From Rhytidiadelphus loreus (lineage: Eukaryota; Streptophyta; Bryopsida; Hypnales; Hylocomiaceae): a stretch of DNA of 64,000 nucleotides. This document shows positions 1 to 30,900 of this stretch, one piece after another. The first letter of the stretch is position 1. The number at the start of each line of letters is the position of its first letter. Both the position numbers and the translations under genes were made by a program. The stretch lies in contig OX344764.1 in assembly GCA_947034895.1 (NCBI GenBank), forward strand, positions 72,583,348 through 72,647,347, in the 5' to 3' direction. The notes under the pieces are model-generated. The model searched no databases, had not been told where the DNA came from, and saw nothing but the letters and a program-made list of their open reading frames with translations.

Positions 1-115
1 TAACGCCAGTAACGTCAGACATTGTACCGGTATCCAAGAGCAGGTAGGCAATTCAGGAGCTACAGTTTCCACATGTAAACTGCGACATGAGTTTCATGGC
101 AGGGAGGGAACTTAC

Positions 116-18601
<18,486 letters not shown>

Positions 18602-18774
18602 GGCAACACCACGACGGAGCTGCTGTTGATGGGAAGATGGCTCCAGGATCTGCAAAATGGACACACCAATGGGAGACGAAATGGGACCCAGGGGCGAATT
18701 CACTGTACAGATAAGGTGCAGAATCTAAGTCAGAAACTGGATATGGCAAAGTTTGGCAGTGTTTTTTCAGTCAA

Positions 18775-19385
18775 ATGCTCGGGACTCCTGAAGCTGTAAG
18801 AAAGTAGGCAGATCATCAAAGTTTTTCGGACTTTTTCAGGCAACTCCTGAAGCTATAAGAAAGTAGCAGATGAGCAAAGTTTTGGATTTTTTCAGGCAAA
18901 TGCTCGGGACTCCTGAAGCTGTAAGAAAGTAGCAGATGAGTAAAGTTTTGGACTTTTTCAGGCAACTCCTGAAGCTATAAGAAAGTAGCAGATGAGCAAA
19001 GTTTTTTGGACTTTTCAGGCAACTCCTGAAGCTATAAGAAAGTAGCAGATGAGCAAAGTTTTGGATTTTTTCAGGCGAATGCTCGGGACTCCTGAAGCTA
19101 TAAGAAAGTAGCAGATGAGCAAAGTTTTTTGGACTTTTTCAGGCAACTCCTGAAGCTGTAAGAAAGTAGCAGATGAGTAAAGTTTTGGACTTTTTTCAGG
19201 CAACTCGTGAAGCAATAATAAAGTAGCAGATGAGCAAAGTTTTGGACTTTTTCAGGCAACTCCTGAAGCTATAAGAAAGTAGCAGATGAGCAAAGTTTTG
19301 GATTTTTTCAGGCAAATCCTGAAGCTGTAAGAAAGTAGCAGATGAGCAAAGTTTTGGACTTTTTCAGGCAAATGCTGGGGAGAGG
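18775..19385. repeat. Minisatellite (~57-bp unit, about 10 copies) just upstream of PHYLLO
   Basis: Direct repeats of a unit with CTCCTGAAGCTATAAGAAAG, TAGCAGATGAGCAAAG and TTTTGGACTTTTTCAGGCAA. Some units carry an 11-bp extension (ATGCTCGGGA). The array begins about 70 bp beyond the upstream ATG at 18,703, so it lies in the PHYLLO 5' UTR or promoter. Degenerate remnants continue to about 19,620. Confidence 0.9.
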
Positions 19386-19670
19386 ACTAGCTATGAGAAA
19401 GTAGGAGATGAGGCAGTTAATTGCAGAGGACTACTAGAGCTCTAAGAATGGAGGAGATGAGCAGAGTTTTGTTTTTTTGTTTTTTTCAGTGAGTTTTTGC
19501 AGGGGACTGAGGTAGCTACAGTAGAAGAATGGAGAGGAGATGAGGGAGAGTTTTTTTGGGATTTTCAGTGTGACGCTAGGGACTAGCTAGACTAGAAGAA
19601 GAATGGGAGGAGTTTTCTGAAAGAGAGAAAGGGTCTCGTTGAAGGAATGCAGGTGGAAAATGGAGTTTGG

Positions 19671-21735
19671 AGGCAATGAGAATGAAAAAAAAGCAAGAAA
19701 GGCAAGAGGACTTGTGTGATTCAAGATGGAAGATATCGAAAACATAAGTCACAACTGCATCTTATAGTCTGGGTGGAGCTATGAGGATTGTCAAGTGACT
19801 CTACATGGTTATCTATCCGTGCAACCCATTGGTGCCCAACACCACCCATTGTTTAATTTGGGGAGACCCGTTGGCGCCAATGGGTAGGCATAGGGTGACC
19901 CGTGCAACCCTTTGGTGCCCAACAACACCCACTCTTTAATTTGGGGGATCTGTTGGCCCCAATGGTAAGCATAGGGAGATCCGTGCGACCCGTTGGCGCC
20001 CAATAGCACCCACTATTTAATTTGGGGGACCCGTTGGCGCCCAACAACACCCACTATTTAATTTGGGGGATCCGTTGGCACCAACGGATAGGCATAGGGG
20101 GATCCATGGAACCCGTTGGCGCCCAACAACACCCACTATTTAATTTGGGGGACCCATTGGCGCCAACGGATAGGCATAGGGTGATCCTTATAACCCGTTG
20201 GCGCCCAACACACCCATTGTTTAATTTTGGAGACCTGTTGGTGCCAAGAGGTAGGCATAGGGTGATTACAGGTGGTTGGTATTAGACTCTAATAGGTGAT
20301 TTAAATTTGGACGCCAATGGGTTGCCTAATATCCACCTATTGATGCCCATGGTTCAGTTATAGTTAAAATTTGGGTGACTCGTTGGTGCCTACAAGTAGT
20401 TGGTATTGACCTTAAATAAGTGGTTCAAATTTGGGCACCAATGGATCACCTAATATCTACTTGTTGGCATTCAACATTCAATTTCTATTAAATTTTAGCT
20501 GACCCATTAGTACCTACCAGTGGTTGATCTCAAATTTCAATAGGTCATTTAAATTTAGGCACCAACAGGTTACTCAATATTCACCTATCATTTCCCAATT
20601 GGTCACCATAGTTAATTTTGGATAATTCGTTGGCTCCAACTAGCGTGCGTTGTTATTAAACTTCAAGAAATAAATTAAATTTATCATAAATTGTTGGTGG
20701 AGTTTGTGAGGCAATGAGAAAACAAGAGGACTTGTAGATACTTGTGTGATTGAATATGAGAGTACTCAAGAACAGAAGATGGAAGATATCAAAAACATAA
20801 GTCACAATTGTATCTTATAGTCCAAATTGAGTTCTTTAACATCCTTGAGGATGGTCAAGTGACTTTATATGGTTGTCTATCTGTGCAACCCGTTGGCGCC
20901 CAATATCATGCACCCACTGTTTAATTTTGGGGGACCCGTTGGCGCCAACGGGTAGGCATAAGGTGATCCATGCAAACCATTGGCACACAACAACACCCAC
21001 TATTTAATTTTGAGGGACCCGTTGGCACCAACAGGTAGGCATAAGGTGATCACGGGGGGGTGGTATTGGATTCTAATAAGTGATTTAAATTTGGGCGCCA
21101 ATGGTTTGCTTAATATCCACCTGTTGGCACCCAAAGTTCATTCACATTTTAAATTTGGGTGCCCCGTTGGCGCCCATAGGTAGTTTGTATTGAACTTGAA
21201 TAAATGGTTCACATTTGGGCACCAATGGGTCACCCAATATCCACTTGTTGGTGTTCAACATTCAATCACTATTAAATTTTGGGTGACCCATTAGCATCTA
21301 CGAGTGGTTGGTCACAAATTTCAATAGGTGATTTAAATTTAGGCAACAACATGTTACTCAATATCCACCTATTAGTAGTCAAAATTCATTCACCATCAAA
21401 ATGTGGATGACTCGTTGGCCCCAACACATAGTTGGTATCAAACTTCAATAAGTGATTTAAATATGGGCACCAATGGGTTGTCCAATATCCACTTGTTGAT
21501 GTCCAACATTCAATTACTATTATAATTTGGATACCCATTAGTGCCTACAAGTGGTTCTAGGTACCAAATTTCAATAGGTGATTTAAATTTGGGCACCAAC
21601 AGGTCATCCAATATTCACCTATTGGTTCCCAATTGGCCACCATAGTTAAATTTGGATAATTCTTTGGTTCCAACACGTGTTGGTATTAGACTTCAACAAA
21701 TAAATTAAATTTATCACAAATTGTTGGTGGACCCT
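19671..21735. repeat. Two tandem ~1.03-kb units with internal palindromic sub-repeats
   Basis: Unit 1 is 19,671-20,708 and unit 2 is 20,709-21,735; both begin GAGGCAATGAGA, then GGAAGATATC(G/A)AAAACATAAG, and both end near AAATTAAATTTATCA(T/C)AAATTG. Inside each are 70-80-bp sub-repeats pairing CCCGTTGGCGCC with CACCCACTATTTAATTTGG. At 20,934-20,953 the core is a perfect 20-bp palindrome centred on GGCGCC; other copies are decayed. No coding capacity is visible. Confidence 0.85.
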
Positions 21736-22151
21736 AAATAGTTAAGAGTAATATAGAAATGACCACGGTTTTTGCTTGTTATTTACATGTCTAAGTTATT
21801 TGAAGGTAGAAAAGTTTTGATACCATGGAAGAACAATGTACTAGGCACATTAGATGAAATTCAACTCCTTTACAAAGCCGCCAATTCCCATAAGTTCCTA
21901 AACTGTGGGAACTCAGCCACATGAGTAGTCTGACATGACTAGAAATGTGCCACTTCAAATAATAATATTTAATTTTTTTAATGTATTTTTTTAAAAGTAT
22001 TTTCAGATTTTTTTAAAATTTTACTTTATTCATTATTTTTTAATATTTAATATTTTTATAACGTACCATTGGTTCACATCAAGGTAAACAAGCCTAAAAC
22101 AACCCTTTCCTTGCCTCAAATCTCATCTAATGACTTCACTAAGCAAAAGGG

Positions 22152-22614
22152 TTAACCCCTAAAGGACCAAGGCCTTATTTCTGCCAGAAAACACTCAAAA
22201 CTGCCATATCTATAGCAAGGACTAAAAAAAATTGAAAAATTTGAAAAATTGCATTCAGAAATGAATCCTACAAGTTATTTTTTTCAAGAAGATGCTCTAA
22301 TTGCCCGAAAACAAGAATGTCCATAACTTTCTCATAACATATCCAAATGAAATGAATCAAAGCTTTCCAGATAGACAAAAATATAATCTATGAGAATAAA
22401 TAATATTAAAAAGAAAATTCAAATTTTTTTCCATTTTTTTTTGGCTGCCCAAGCTGCCCGCCATCCCATCGTTTGAGCTTATTTGGTCATAACTATTGTT
22501 CCCGGGCACCGATTTTGAAAAAAATTATATTCCCATGAAGCTAATCAACTTTTCTACCTCCAAAAAAATTTCAAAAAATTTGGAGAAAATTTCAACCCGT
22601 AGGTACCTGATAGC
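22152..22614 (-). mobile_element. Truncated TTAA-flanked non-autonomous element
   Basis: Begins TTAACCCCTAAAGGACCAAG. It is homologous in the opposite orientation to the element at 63,225-64,000: both contain TTTTTCAAGAAGATGCTCTAA, GCCCGAAAACAAGA and ATAACTTTCTCATAA in one strand sense. It stops at the equivalent of CCCGTAGGTACC and lacks the outer end. No coding sequence. Confidence 0.7.
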
Positions 22615-25400
22615 GTACATGCATTTACATAATTAGATGATCAAGTATGTGTGTTTTTCTACTTGCAACTATATAAAGATACTTAACTCTTATTTTATTT
22701 ATCCAAACCTTGTTACCCTACTAGCTTTTATGAGAATGTGTAGAAATTTTTTTAGCCCATTTGGCTTATAGATTGTAAGATATAAACATTCAAAATTAAC
22801 ATAACAACTTCATTGTTTGCCTAATTGCTTGCCTTCAATCTCTATTAGTTGCCTATAAACATTCAAGCCTCATAACTTTTGACTCATCAATCGAATTGGA
22901 AAAAAAATTATACTTTGGGGAAGCTTACAAGTAATGCATCTTCAATAAGAATCTTAGATTCATTCACTAAAATTTGACTTTATATGAACCTACCCTAGCT
23001 TTCAAAAGCACCTCGAGAACTTACAGAACTTTACAAGTCAAAGGAATCCCTTGTAAGCCTAGCTACTACTATCGTCAGCCAAAGGTGCACAAGAAAATTG
23101 AGGTTATGATGGTATCCAAAATGAAGTCTCTAGATTCAATTATTTGGCACTAGATGAGTGCTTCAAGAAAGGAGTTGGATTAAGCTTTAGATAATCATCC
23201 TTTGCAAATTGAATTGGAGAGATGAGTGCATAAGCTTCACAAATTGTTTTGTCATTAGAAAGATGGATTGTTAAAATATTTGAAGACTTGATCTCCAACA
23301 ATGTGTCTTTGGTGACAACTTTCCTTGAGGTTTGCAATTATTTTTATAGCATTTGGTTCCTAATTCAAGGATCATCTCTTCAGATTATTTGGATTTTGAA
23401 GAACAACTAAGTGTTTGCTAATGAAACGTAGAAGATTGATAGTCTTAGGCATATTCTATGGAATGATTTGCTTGATATGGGCAGGGTGGTTCTTTTGAAA
23501 ATCCAACATAATACTAGAAGTCAACCTCATTTGGCATTTTGAATCTAGAATAAGTTTGATGTTGTTTGGCTAAACTCTCCAATCTTGAAATATTATTGAC
23601 TAAAATATGACTTCAAATTTTTAAATTTCTTACAACTTACTCCAAAAATCTCCAAAAAATTAAATATAACATTTTTATACTTTCAAATTTTCTACAATTT
23701 TCTACAATTTTTGGAGTGAATTATTAAAAACGCTAAAATTTAGAGTCATATTTTAGTCAATAATATATCACTTAATAAAATTTGCAAATTTGCAAAATTC
23801 TTACCAAAAATTTCTAAAATGAATTCTCATACTACTTACTAAAAAATCTTATAAAAATTTGCTTGTATTAAAAGTTTTTCAGTAAAAAATTTAATTAAAT
23901 TATTAAAACATCAAAAAAATCTTCAATTAGCTAAAGCAATTTTTGTAAGTGTACAAAATATTTTGAGTCATTGTATATATTTTTTAGATCAATTTTTTCC
24001 AGTTTTTTAAAAATCCCAAAAGTCTTCTGGAAAAAATTACATTTTTAGAAAGCTAGCTAAAAAACTTATATTGTAACTTGCCCCAAATTCTTAAGAAAAC
24101 ACTATGTTACTTTGAACCTTTGGGATTAATATTTGATAGTTCCTCATGATTGTAGTTTGGCAAATTTAGTATGCAAAAATGTAACATTTGTCCAATTTAA
24201 AACTATAATTATTTGAAAGTCTCAAATGTTAGTTTCCTTGAAAGTTATGCATCAAACACCATTAGTTTTCAATGTCCTTATTAGATTAAAATAAGACATT
24301 TTATTTGGTCTACAATTCAATTGTAGACTATTTGAGCCACTACGACTATGAAGAATATTCAATGTGCAATGCTAGTTAATAATTGCACAAGTAGGCCACA
24401 AGTAATATTGATGCGAACAGAAAAAACTTATATTATTCATTGACATCAAAAAACCCGCAAAGAATGAAGTTGAGCAAATCCAATTAAACCTCCAAGTTTT
24501 TAGATTCTTCCTTGCTATGGGCACAAAGGTTGCATAGACTAAGGAAATAACTAGGAGAAAATCCACTACAATGATCTATCCTATTAAAGAGGTGGGGAAA
24601 AATTAGCATCGTCTAAAAATTTAGTGACCCCTCAAAATTTTATTTTTGTAGAAATTGGTACAATACCATAATATTTCAATGTATACTAATATTTCAAAAA
24701 TAAAGTGACTCTAGAAAATTAAATGACACATACTACCAAGAGAATTATAGGATAAGATTGGAGGTTTATAAAGCAACCACTATCTAAAAAACATTCTCTA
24801 ATATGCAAGTACATATATCATTCTATGAAGATCCAAAAAATATGAAATAAGTAACTTGGATTAAATGACAGCTCCATTCATCTTGCAAAGATAAGCTATT
24901 GAAGTCAAACTATCCAATATTGCAAATGAGTTGATAAGTGCTCAGATAAGTGTCTTTCTACCTTTTTGTAGTAGTTAACTTCAATGTCTTTCTTATGCAC
25001 AATTTTTCACCACTGGGCTACAACCAAAAGGTGTTTGCTATTTCTTGTGAATGAAATTTTTATTTTTTTCTCTACTTCAAATAGCTAGATTATTGTTGTT
25101 TATAAGATCAATAGCCAAATTTTACCTAGGTATCACCTCATTCTCATATAGATGTCACAAGGTATAGTATCACCTTAGTATTACATGAGTATTAAAAAAA
25201 TAGTTATCAACTTAGGTAGGAGGTCCAAAATGTGCCCATTGAAGAGTTGAAACTGAATTTGGGGAGGTGAAACTTCTTGAAATATTTTCCTTGGAAAGAC
25301 AAATGGAATCGGCATCTAACCCAAGTCATCTCCTATTTTTTGGAGCTATGTGGAATTAGTTATGAATTTTTGAGGTTGAAATGGCATAGGGCTTTGTCTA
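22615..25400. other. AT-rich intergenic DNA without recognisable genes
   Basis: Very AT-rich sequence with many stop codons in all frames and only short unconvincing frames (at most about 65 codons). I see no splice-supported coding segments, RNA genes or clear terminal repeats. Confidence 0.6.
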
Positions 25401-25416
25401 AAATCGCCTACTTCCT

Positions 25417-26130
25417 CAAATGTACACTATTTGTACATTGTTGGTACAACAAGAAAAACATGTACAAGTCGTGTACATTTGAAGAAGTTGGTGATTTACA
25501 TTGCTAGTACACCAAAAAAGAAACATGCACAAATAGTATACATTTGAGGAAGTACAACAAAAAAGAAACATGTACAAATAGTGTACATTTGAAAAAGGGG
25601 GTGATTTACATTGCTAGTACAACAACAAAAAAGAAACATGTACAAATAGTGTACATTTGAAAAAGGGGGTGATTTACATTGCTAGTACAACAACAAAAAA
25701 AGCATGTACAAATAGTATACATTTGAAGAAGTGGGTGATTTACATTGCTGGTACAACAAAAAAGAAACATGTACAAACAGTGTACATTTGAAGAAGTGGG
25801 TGATTTACATTGTTGGTACAACAAAAAAGAAACATGTACAAACAATGTACATTTGAAAAAGGGGGTGATTTAACATTGCTAGTACAACAAAAAAAACATG
25901 TACAAATAATATACATTTGAGGAAGTGTGATTTACATTGCTAGTACAACAACAACAAAACATGTACAAATAGTAAACATTTGAGGAATTGTGATTTACAT
26001 TGCTAGTACAACAAAAAAGCAACATGTTCAAATAGTGGACATTTGAGGAAGTGGGTGATTTACATTGTTGGAATGACAAGAAAGCAACATGTACAAATAG
26101 TGTACATTTGAGGAAGTGGGTGATTTTAGA
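25417..26130. repeat. Minisatellite (~64-bp unit, about 11 copies)
   Basis: Each unit contains ACATGTACAAATAGTGTACA (a near-dyad of TGTACA), TTTGAGGAAGTGGGTGATTT and ACATTGCTAGTACAACAA, varying in A-run length. It lies about 1.9 kb upstream of the SCAR start. Open frames across it on either strand are repeat artefacts. Confidence 0.9.
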
Positions 26131-27984
26131 GCCTGAGCGCTTGAACCTTTTTCTCCCCAAATGATATCAAAATCATTGCTCAGGTTTGTCATGTGGGTAT
26201 CTCACTAAGGACTAAGGAAAACATCTGTTGCAACAACCCAAACGCACTCCACTGCAGGAAAAATAGGAAAAGATTCAATGCTCATTAGTGCACAATCATT
26301 TGCTATGATAAAAGCCCATGTAGCTTAGCTCTAGGTGTAGCCTGTTCAACATTCCTCCTTCCCAAAACAGAAGGCCCCCATCTTTCAGGCAAAAAAAAAC
26401 TCCAAGCCTCCCTCCCCAAACCATCAATGCACTAAACTTGCACTGGACTTCTGCAATTGCACTAACTTCCCGAACCCTACCAAATTTTTTTTCCACACTC
26501 TGCAGTCATTTGGTTGCACTTTGAGCCTTTGGCAACAGCAAATGAGTGTGGGACTTGCAAAAACAAAAGTGTATCCCGCTTTTCTGTGGGAAGAAGAAAA
26601 CTGTTGGGAGAATCGTCTACACTCTTGGGAGAGAAGTTTGGGAGATTGGTTATCAGCTGGCGAGCAAGGTGACGATTTTTTCTGATGCACACGTGCGTTG
26701 CCTTTCCTTGTGTGTTTTGAATTCACGAGCGAAATTGTAGCATTTGGAGAGTAGGGCGGAGAAAGATAGGGTTCCACCACTCTGTGTTCGTTTTGGTGCT
26801 GGGGGAGAATCTAAGTTGTGACTATGAGCTTGTGACGTAGTCGCCGCTTCTGTAGAGTTGGTTCAGGTCGTGTTGAATTTTGTTGTGCAGCGGAATTGAT
26901 TTTTTGTGTTATGGTTGTGGAGAAATCACTCAGGTTTTATGAGACGAATTAGGATTAGGGGTGGAATCGGAAATTTGCAAGAGTGTTTTCGATGTGATTG
27001 GGGAGTGGGAGACTGCGAGTGTCGAGCATGGAGCTAGTGGGGTTTAGGGTTGTGAATGCGAAGAGGCCAGTAGTTGAATTGGGCCTGCAATTAACTTACT
27101 CTGGGTATGCAGTTTCGTGCAACCGAGCCCTAATTCTGTTGCTCGCTTCCCACGAGCAGGACGGTCTTCGAGAAAGATTTTCTGCGTCATTAGTTTGCGT
27201 CACGTGTGAGTTTGGTTTCGTAGTCAACCCCACGAGTAACTCAAATTTAATGTGGCCAGAGATCGACTCTCTTAGCCTGCCACGAATCCCCGGTTTCCGA
27301 GCATTTAGTGGAATCGCCTAGAAAGTCGTAGTGGATTCATTCGGAGTCATTGTATTCGAGTTTAGGTTAAGTGTGACTTAGTTGACAACACTTAACGCTC
27401 TCTAATTGCACTCTCTGTAGTTGCATATTCCGAGAATCTCTCGTGTTATGTACACCTTCCACACGGCAAGACATGTCAGAGTGCATTTAGAACCCCCCCG
27501 AGGTAGTGCAATTAGAGAGGGTTGAGTGTGACAGACATTTAATGAACTTCTTAAAGCAGGCAGGGTCAATCCCTTGGGTGCATCCATTTGACTCGCTAAT
27601 CTTTTCCAAGACCAAGCTCTTGTGTGAGCTCTGAGCAAGGATCCTATTTCTCTTTAGGTCACTCGTTTGTTTTGACAATGAACCCGCTTTGTGCAAACAG
27701 GTGAAAGGAAAAGGAATTGGGAATTGAGATGAAGGAGAAAGAGAGGCGCTGGCTTACAAAACGGAAGCCTAGTTTCGATGTGCATCAGGTGTTGTTACCA
27801 TGTTCATGAAATGTTCAAGCTGGTTCCTGTAATCTAGTTGCAGAGGTGTCCTGAACTGAGGATTCCTGAAGCTATATGGGAGTGATGAAGTACATCCATG
27901 TATGCTGAAAAAGCAACTTAAGGTTCGTCTATTCTTCAGGGATATGGCTACATTGATTTGTGAAGATTGAGATCAAGAGACGCA
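26131..27984 (+). promoter_or_regulatory. Upstream region and probable 5' leader of the SCAR gene
   Basis: This 1.85-kb stretch is less AT-rich than the DNA to its left and lies directly before the SCAR start codon. It has no coding frame that I can support. Leader splicing is plausible: GTTTCGATGTGCATCAG followed by GTGTTG at about 27,788 looks like a donor, and TTCAG near 27,940 like an acceptor. Promoter elements were not identified with confidence. Confidence 0.4.
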
Positions 27985-30900
27985 ATGCCTTTAGTGCGGT
28001 ACGAAGTGCGGTGCGAGCATAGCTTGGCCAACCCGGAGCTCTACCGCACTGCAGTTCGAGATGACTCGGAGGGGTTGCTGGAAGGCGTGGCCATGGCTGG
28101 CCTTGTGGGCCTTGTTCGCCAGCTCGGTGACCTTGCTGAGTATGTCTTTCAATTCTCCCTCCCTTGCAATTTTCAAATACGAAGAATCAGATTACGTGTT
28201 TCATGGGTTAGGTGAAATTTAGGTTTAGGTTTAGCTGAAATTTTTAACGCTTTTGGCAAGGTTTCTTTTCGCCGGGATTATTGATTGCCAATTGATTTAG
28301 GGTAAAGGGCACTATTTGCGTCACTTTAAGCATTTCATCCCATATGTAGGAGTGTGCTTTCTTTGGGAGGCTAGTATTGAGGTCACTAGAGAGATCACTT
28401 TGGGTACTACGTGTCGAACTCTCTTGAGATCTAATTTTCTCACTCAATGTATAAATTTCTTGTGCAATCTTTCAAGGTGGGAGGGTGTAGACTGCTATTG
28501 AAGGGACAGTTGTTTCCATTCATAGATCAGTGTTTAGCCAAGTCGTGCTTACCCCCACCTGTTTGCTCAGTTAAGGCTAACCAAGTGTAAAAATAGATGA
28601 GTTGCTGTTTGTAACAGGGGTCAGTCAATAGGAGACAAGATCAGGTCCCTATCAATTTTAGTATCCTCTACCTTATGTAATGAGGAGTTGTCTCAGATTT
28701 TCTCATTTCATGGGGTTTAGGTTATGCTGAAAGGAACGAGCTTGATAAGCTTTCTGTTTGCGGAGATTGTTGTTTCACGTGTTGCTTTAATTGGTTATAT
28801 CTGCTTCCTCCGTTTGTTGCAAATTCTGCTACAGGCTTGTGAGATAACGCTTGTGAAAGTATCAAACTGGGGTCTTTATTAATGGACGGTAATTACTCTA
28901 TGTTGTGATGTTGTGGACGCAATCTCTGGTCTATATATTCCTACCGAATGTAAACGAGCTGCGGTATCAATGTAGTGTCACCAATTGACTTGTGCAAGTT
29001 CATCCTCTTTTACAGGTTCGCAGCTGAGATTTTCCGCGACCTGCATGAAGACATCGTGAAAATTGTGTCACGAGGGCATAATTTGAAGGCCCGGGTGACT
29101 CGTTTAGAGGCAGATCTGCCTGTGGTTGAGAAGGCATTGGTTGCGAAAGCCAGCCAGTTTCGATTTGCATACACTGCACGTACGCTACACGCAAGCATTG
29201 TCTCATTTCCTTTCTATTGATTTTAAGCTATTACTCATTAACAAGGATTTCCATGTGCATTATCTTGTTTCAGAATATCTGCGCATGTGGAAGTGGTCTG
29301 ATGCTGTTTTGGACGTGGCAGGATCCAAATGGCGTGCTCCGTTGCCAATGGACCAAAATCTCTGCGCGCAAGGGGAGCTTCCACGCTTCGTTCGAAACTT
29401 CTATGACGACTGTCGGGGTCCTCCTCGCCTATTTCTCCTGGACAAGTATGAGACTCACCTTGAGAGTATATTACAAGCTATTTGTTCCCTTTTAGTTTCC
29501 TTTCAAGGTTTATCGTAATAATTTTGTTTACTACTACCGGTACTGAATTAGTGATAGATTTATAGAGTTTACTGCAATCTACAGTATCAGCAAACTTGTG
29601 TGTTAGATCCATAGAAACAGTACCAACACAATAATCTCGTATACTTCCCACCTTAACATCAAAGAGATGTTCACTTTCGTATACCAAAGTCCGAATACGA
29701 AATAAATAGTCTACTTCTAATTGCAGTCAAAGGTAAGGCATTTCCTATAAAAATGGGATCTTCATTACTAGGAATGATTGTATTCCCAATTTCTATTCTA
29801 GCTTTACTGGACCTGTATAATAGATCAGCACTCGTAACAGGTTCGATGGAGACGGGCGAGGTGCATGTGTGAAGAGGTATACAGACCCGACATTTTTCAG
29901 GCTTACCTGGGCCACCTCGCAGCTCGAGAAAGCTGAGCAAGCTGAACTTGAGCGTCAAGAGCAACTTGCAGTACAAGTCCAACAAGAGGTGGGCTTACTA
30001 TTTTCATCTTTGTTGTCGTCTTTCAGCTTTATGTTGCTCCCTAGTAGCAGTGTTTTCAGTAAATTAGACTCTTTTGGAGAACTTTTAAGTAGCATCACAA
30101 TGAGAATCTTCGTCATAATTCATGATGAGATCTCCGTATGGTCACAATGATCTCCTACATGATCAGAGATCTCCATGAATTATGGGGAAGATTCTCATTA
30201 TGACGCTTTTTCGAAGTTCCTGAAACTGTCTATTTTTACTGAACTCTCTGTTTAGTACTTTGGCCCCACTTTTAGAACTTGTACTCAGAAACATGTTTAC
30301 TGTCCTGCTGTTGTCAAGAAGAAACATTGTATACATACTAACCTCCTATATTTTAATGCTGTGCCAGAGGAAAAGCAGTATGAAAAAAGTCTCAAACAAC
30401 GTTTATCCCAGGTACTTTTCCACATGATTTAGGGTTCATGAATTTTCTTGTTGAAACAGATTCAGAAGGAAATGAGTTTAGTGATAAGAGTTTACCGTAG
30501 AATAAATCAAGATTAGCACCGACTCTTCGACACTGAAGTTCTGAAAAAATCCAAAATAACAGAGAACGATTATCGTCAGCCCACTTCGAAAATCTCGAAG
30601 GGTTTACAGGGGATTTCACTCCCGAGCTTCGATCAATGCGACTTGATAGGGTCTCTGAGGGCGGCGACCTCACCCCAGACGAGCCTCAGTCTCCTGAAAA
30701 GACCGTGTCGAAGTGGCAACAACTGCCTGAAGTGGACCAAGGGCCTGTTTTGGCCCCTTTGAAGATCAGTGTCAAAGACATTGAGAATGCAAAGCAGGGA
30801 CGCAGGATGCAGACACCAAGTTCGGATGACGAGGGAGTGAGTGACTTTGTGGATGCGTTGACAACCGTAGGCTCTGATGTGGACTCTGAACACAGCCGGT

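Noticed and set aside
1..79. Open frame on the minus strand in the phase expected for the next menH exon, after a possible acceptor at 80
   Set aside because: It would make an intron of only 36 bp, too short for a plant, and the translation does not resemble the MenH C-terminus.
18775..19385. Possible CRISPR-like array
   Set aside because: Units are contiguous tandem repeats without unique spacers, in a eukaryotic genome. The array at 25,417-26,130 was rejected for the same reason.
25606..26160. Minus-strand Cys/Phe-rich frames of 79 and 93 codons
   Set aside because: They repeat with the 64-bp minisatellite period and have no start or splice context.
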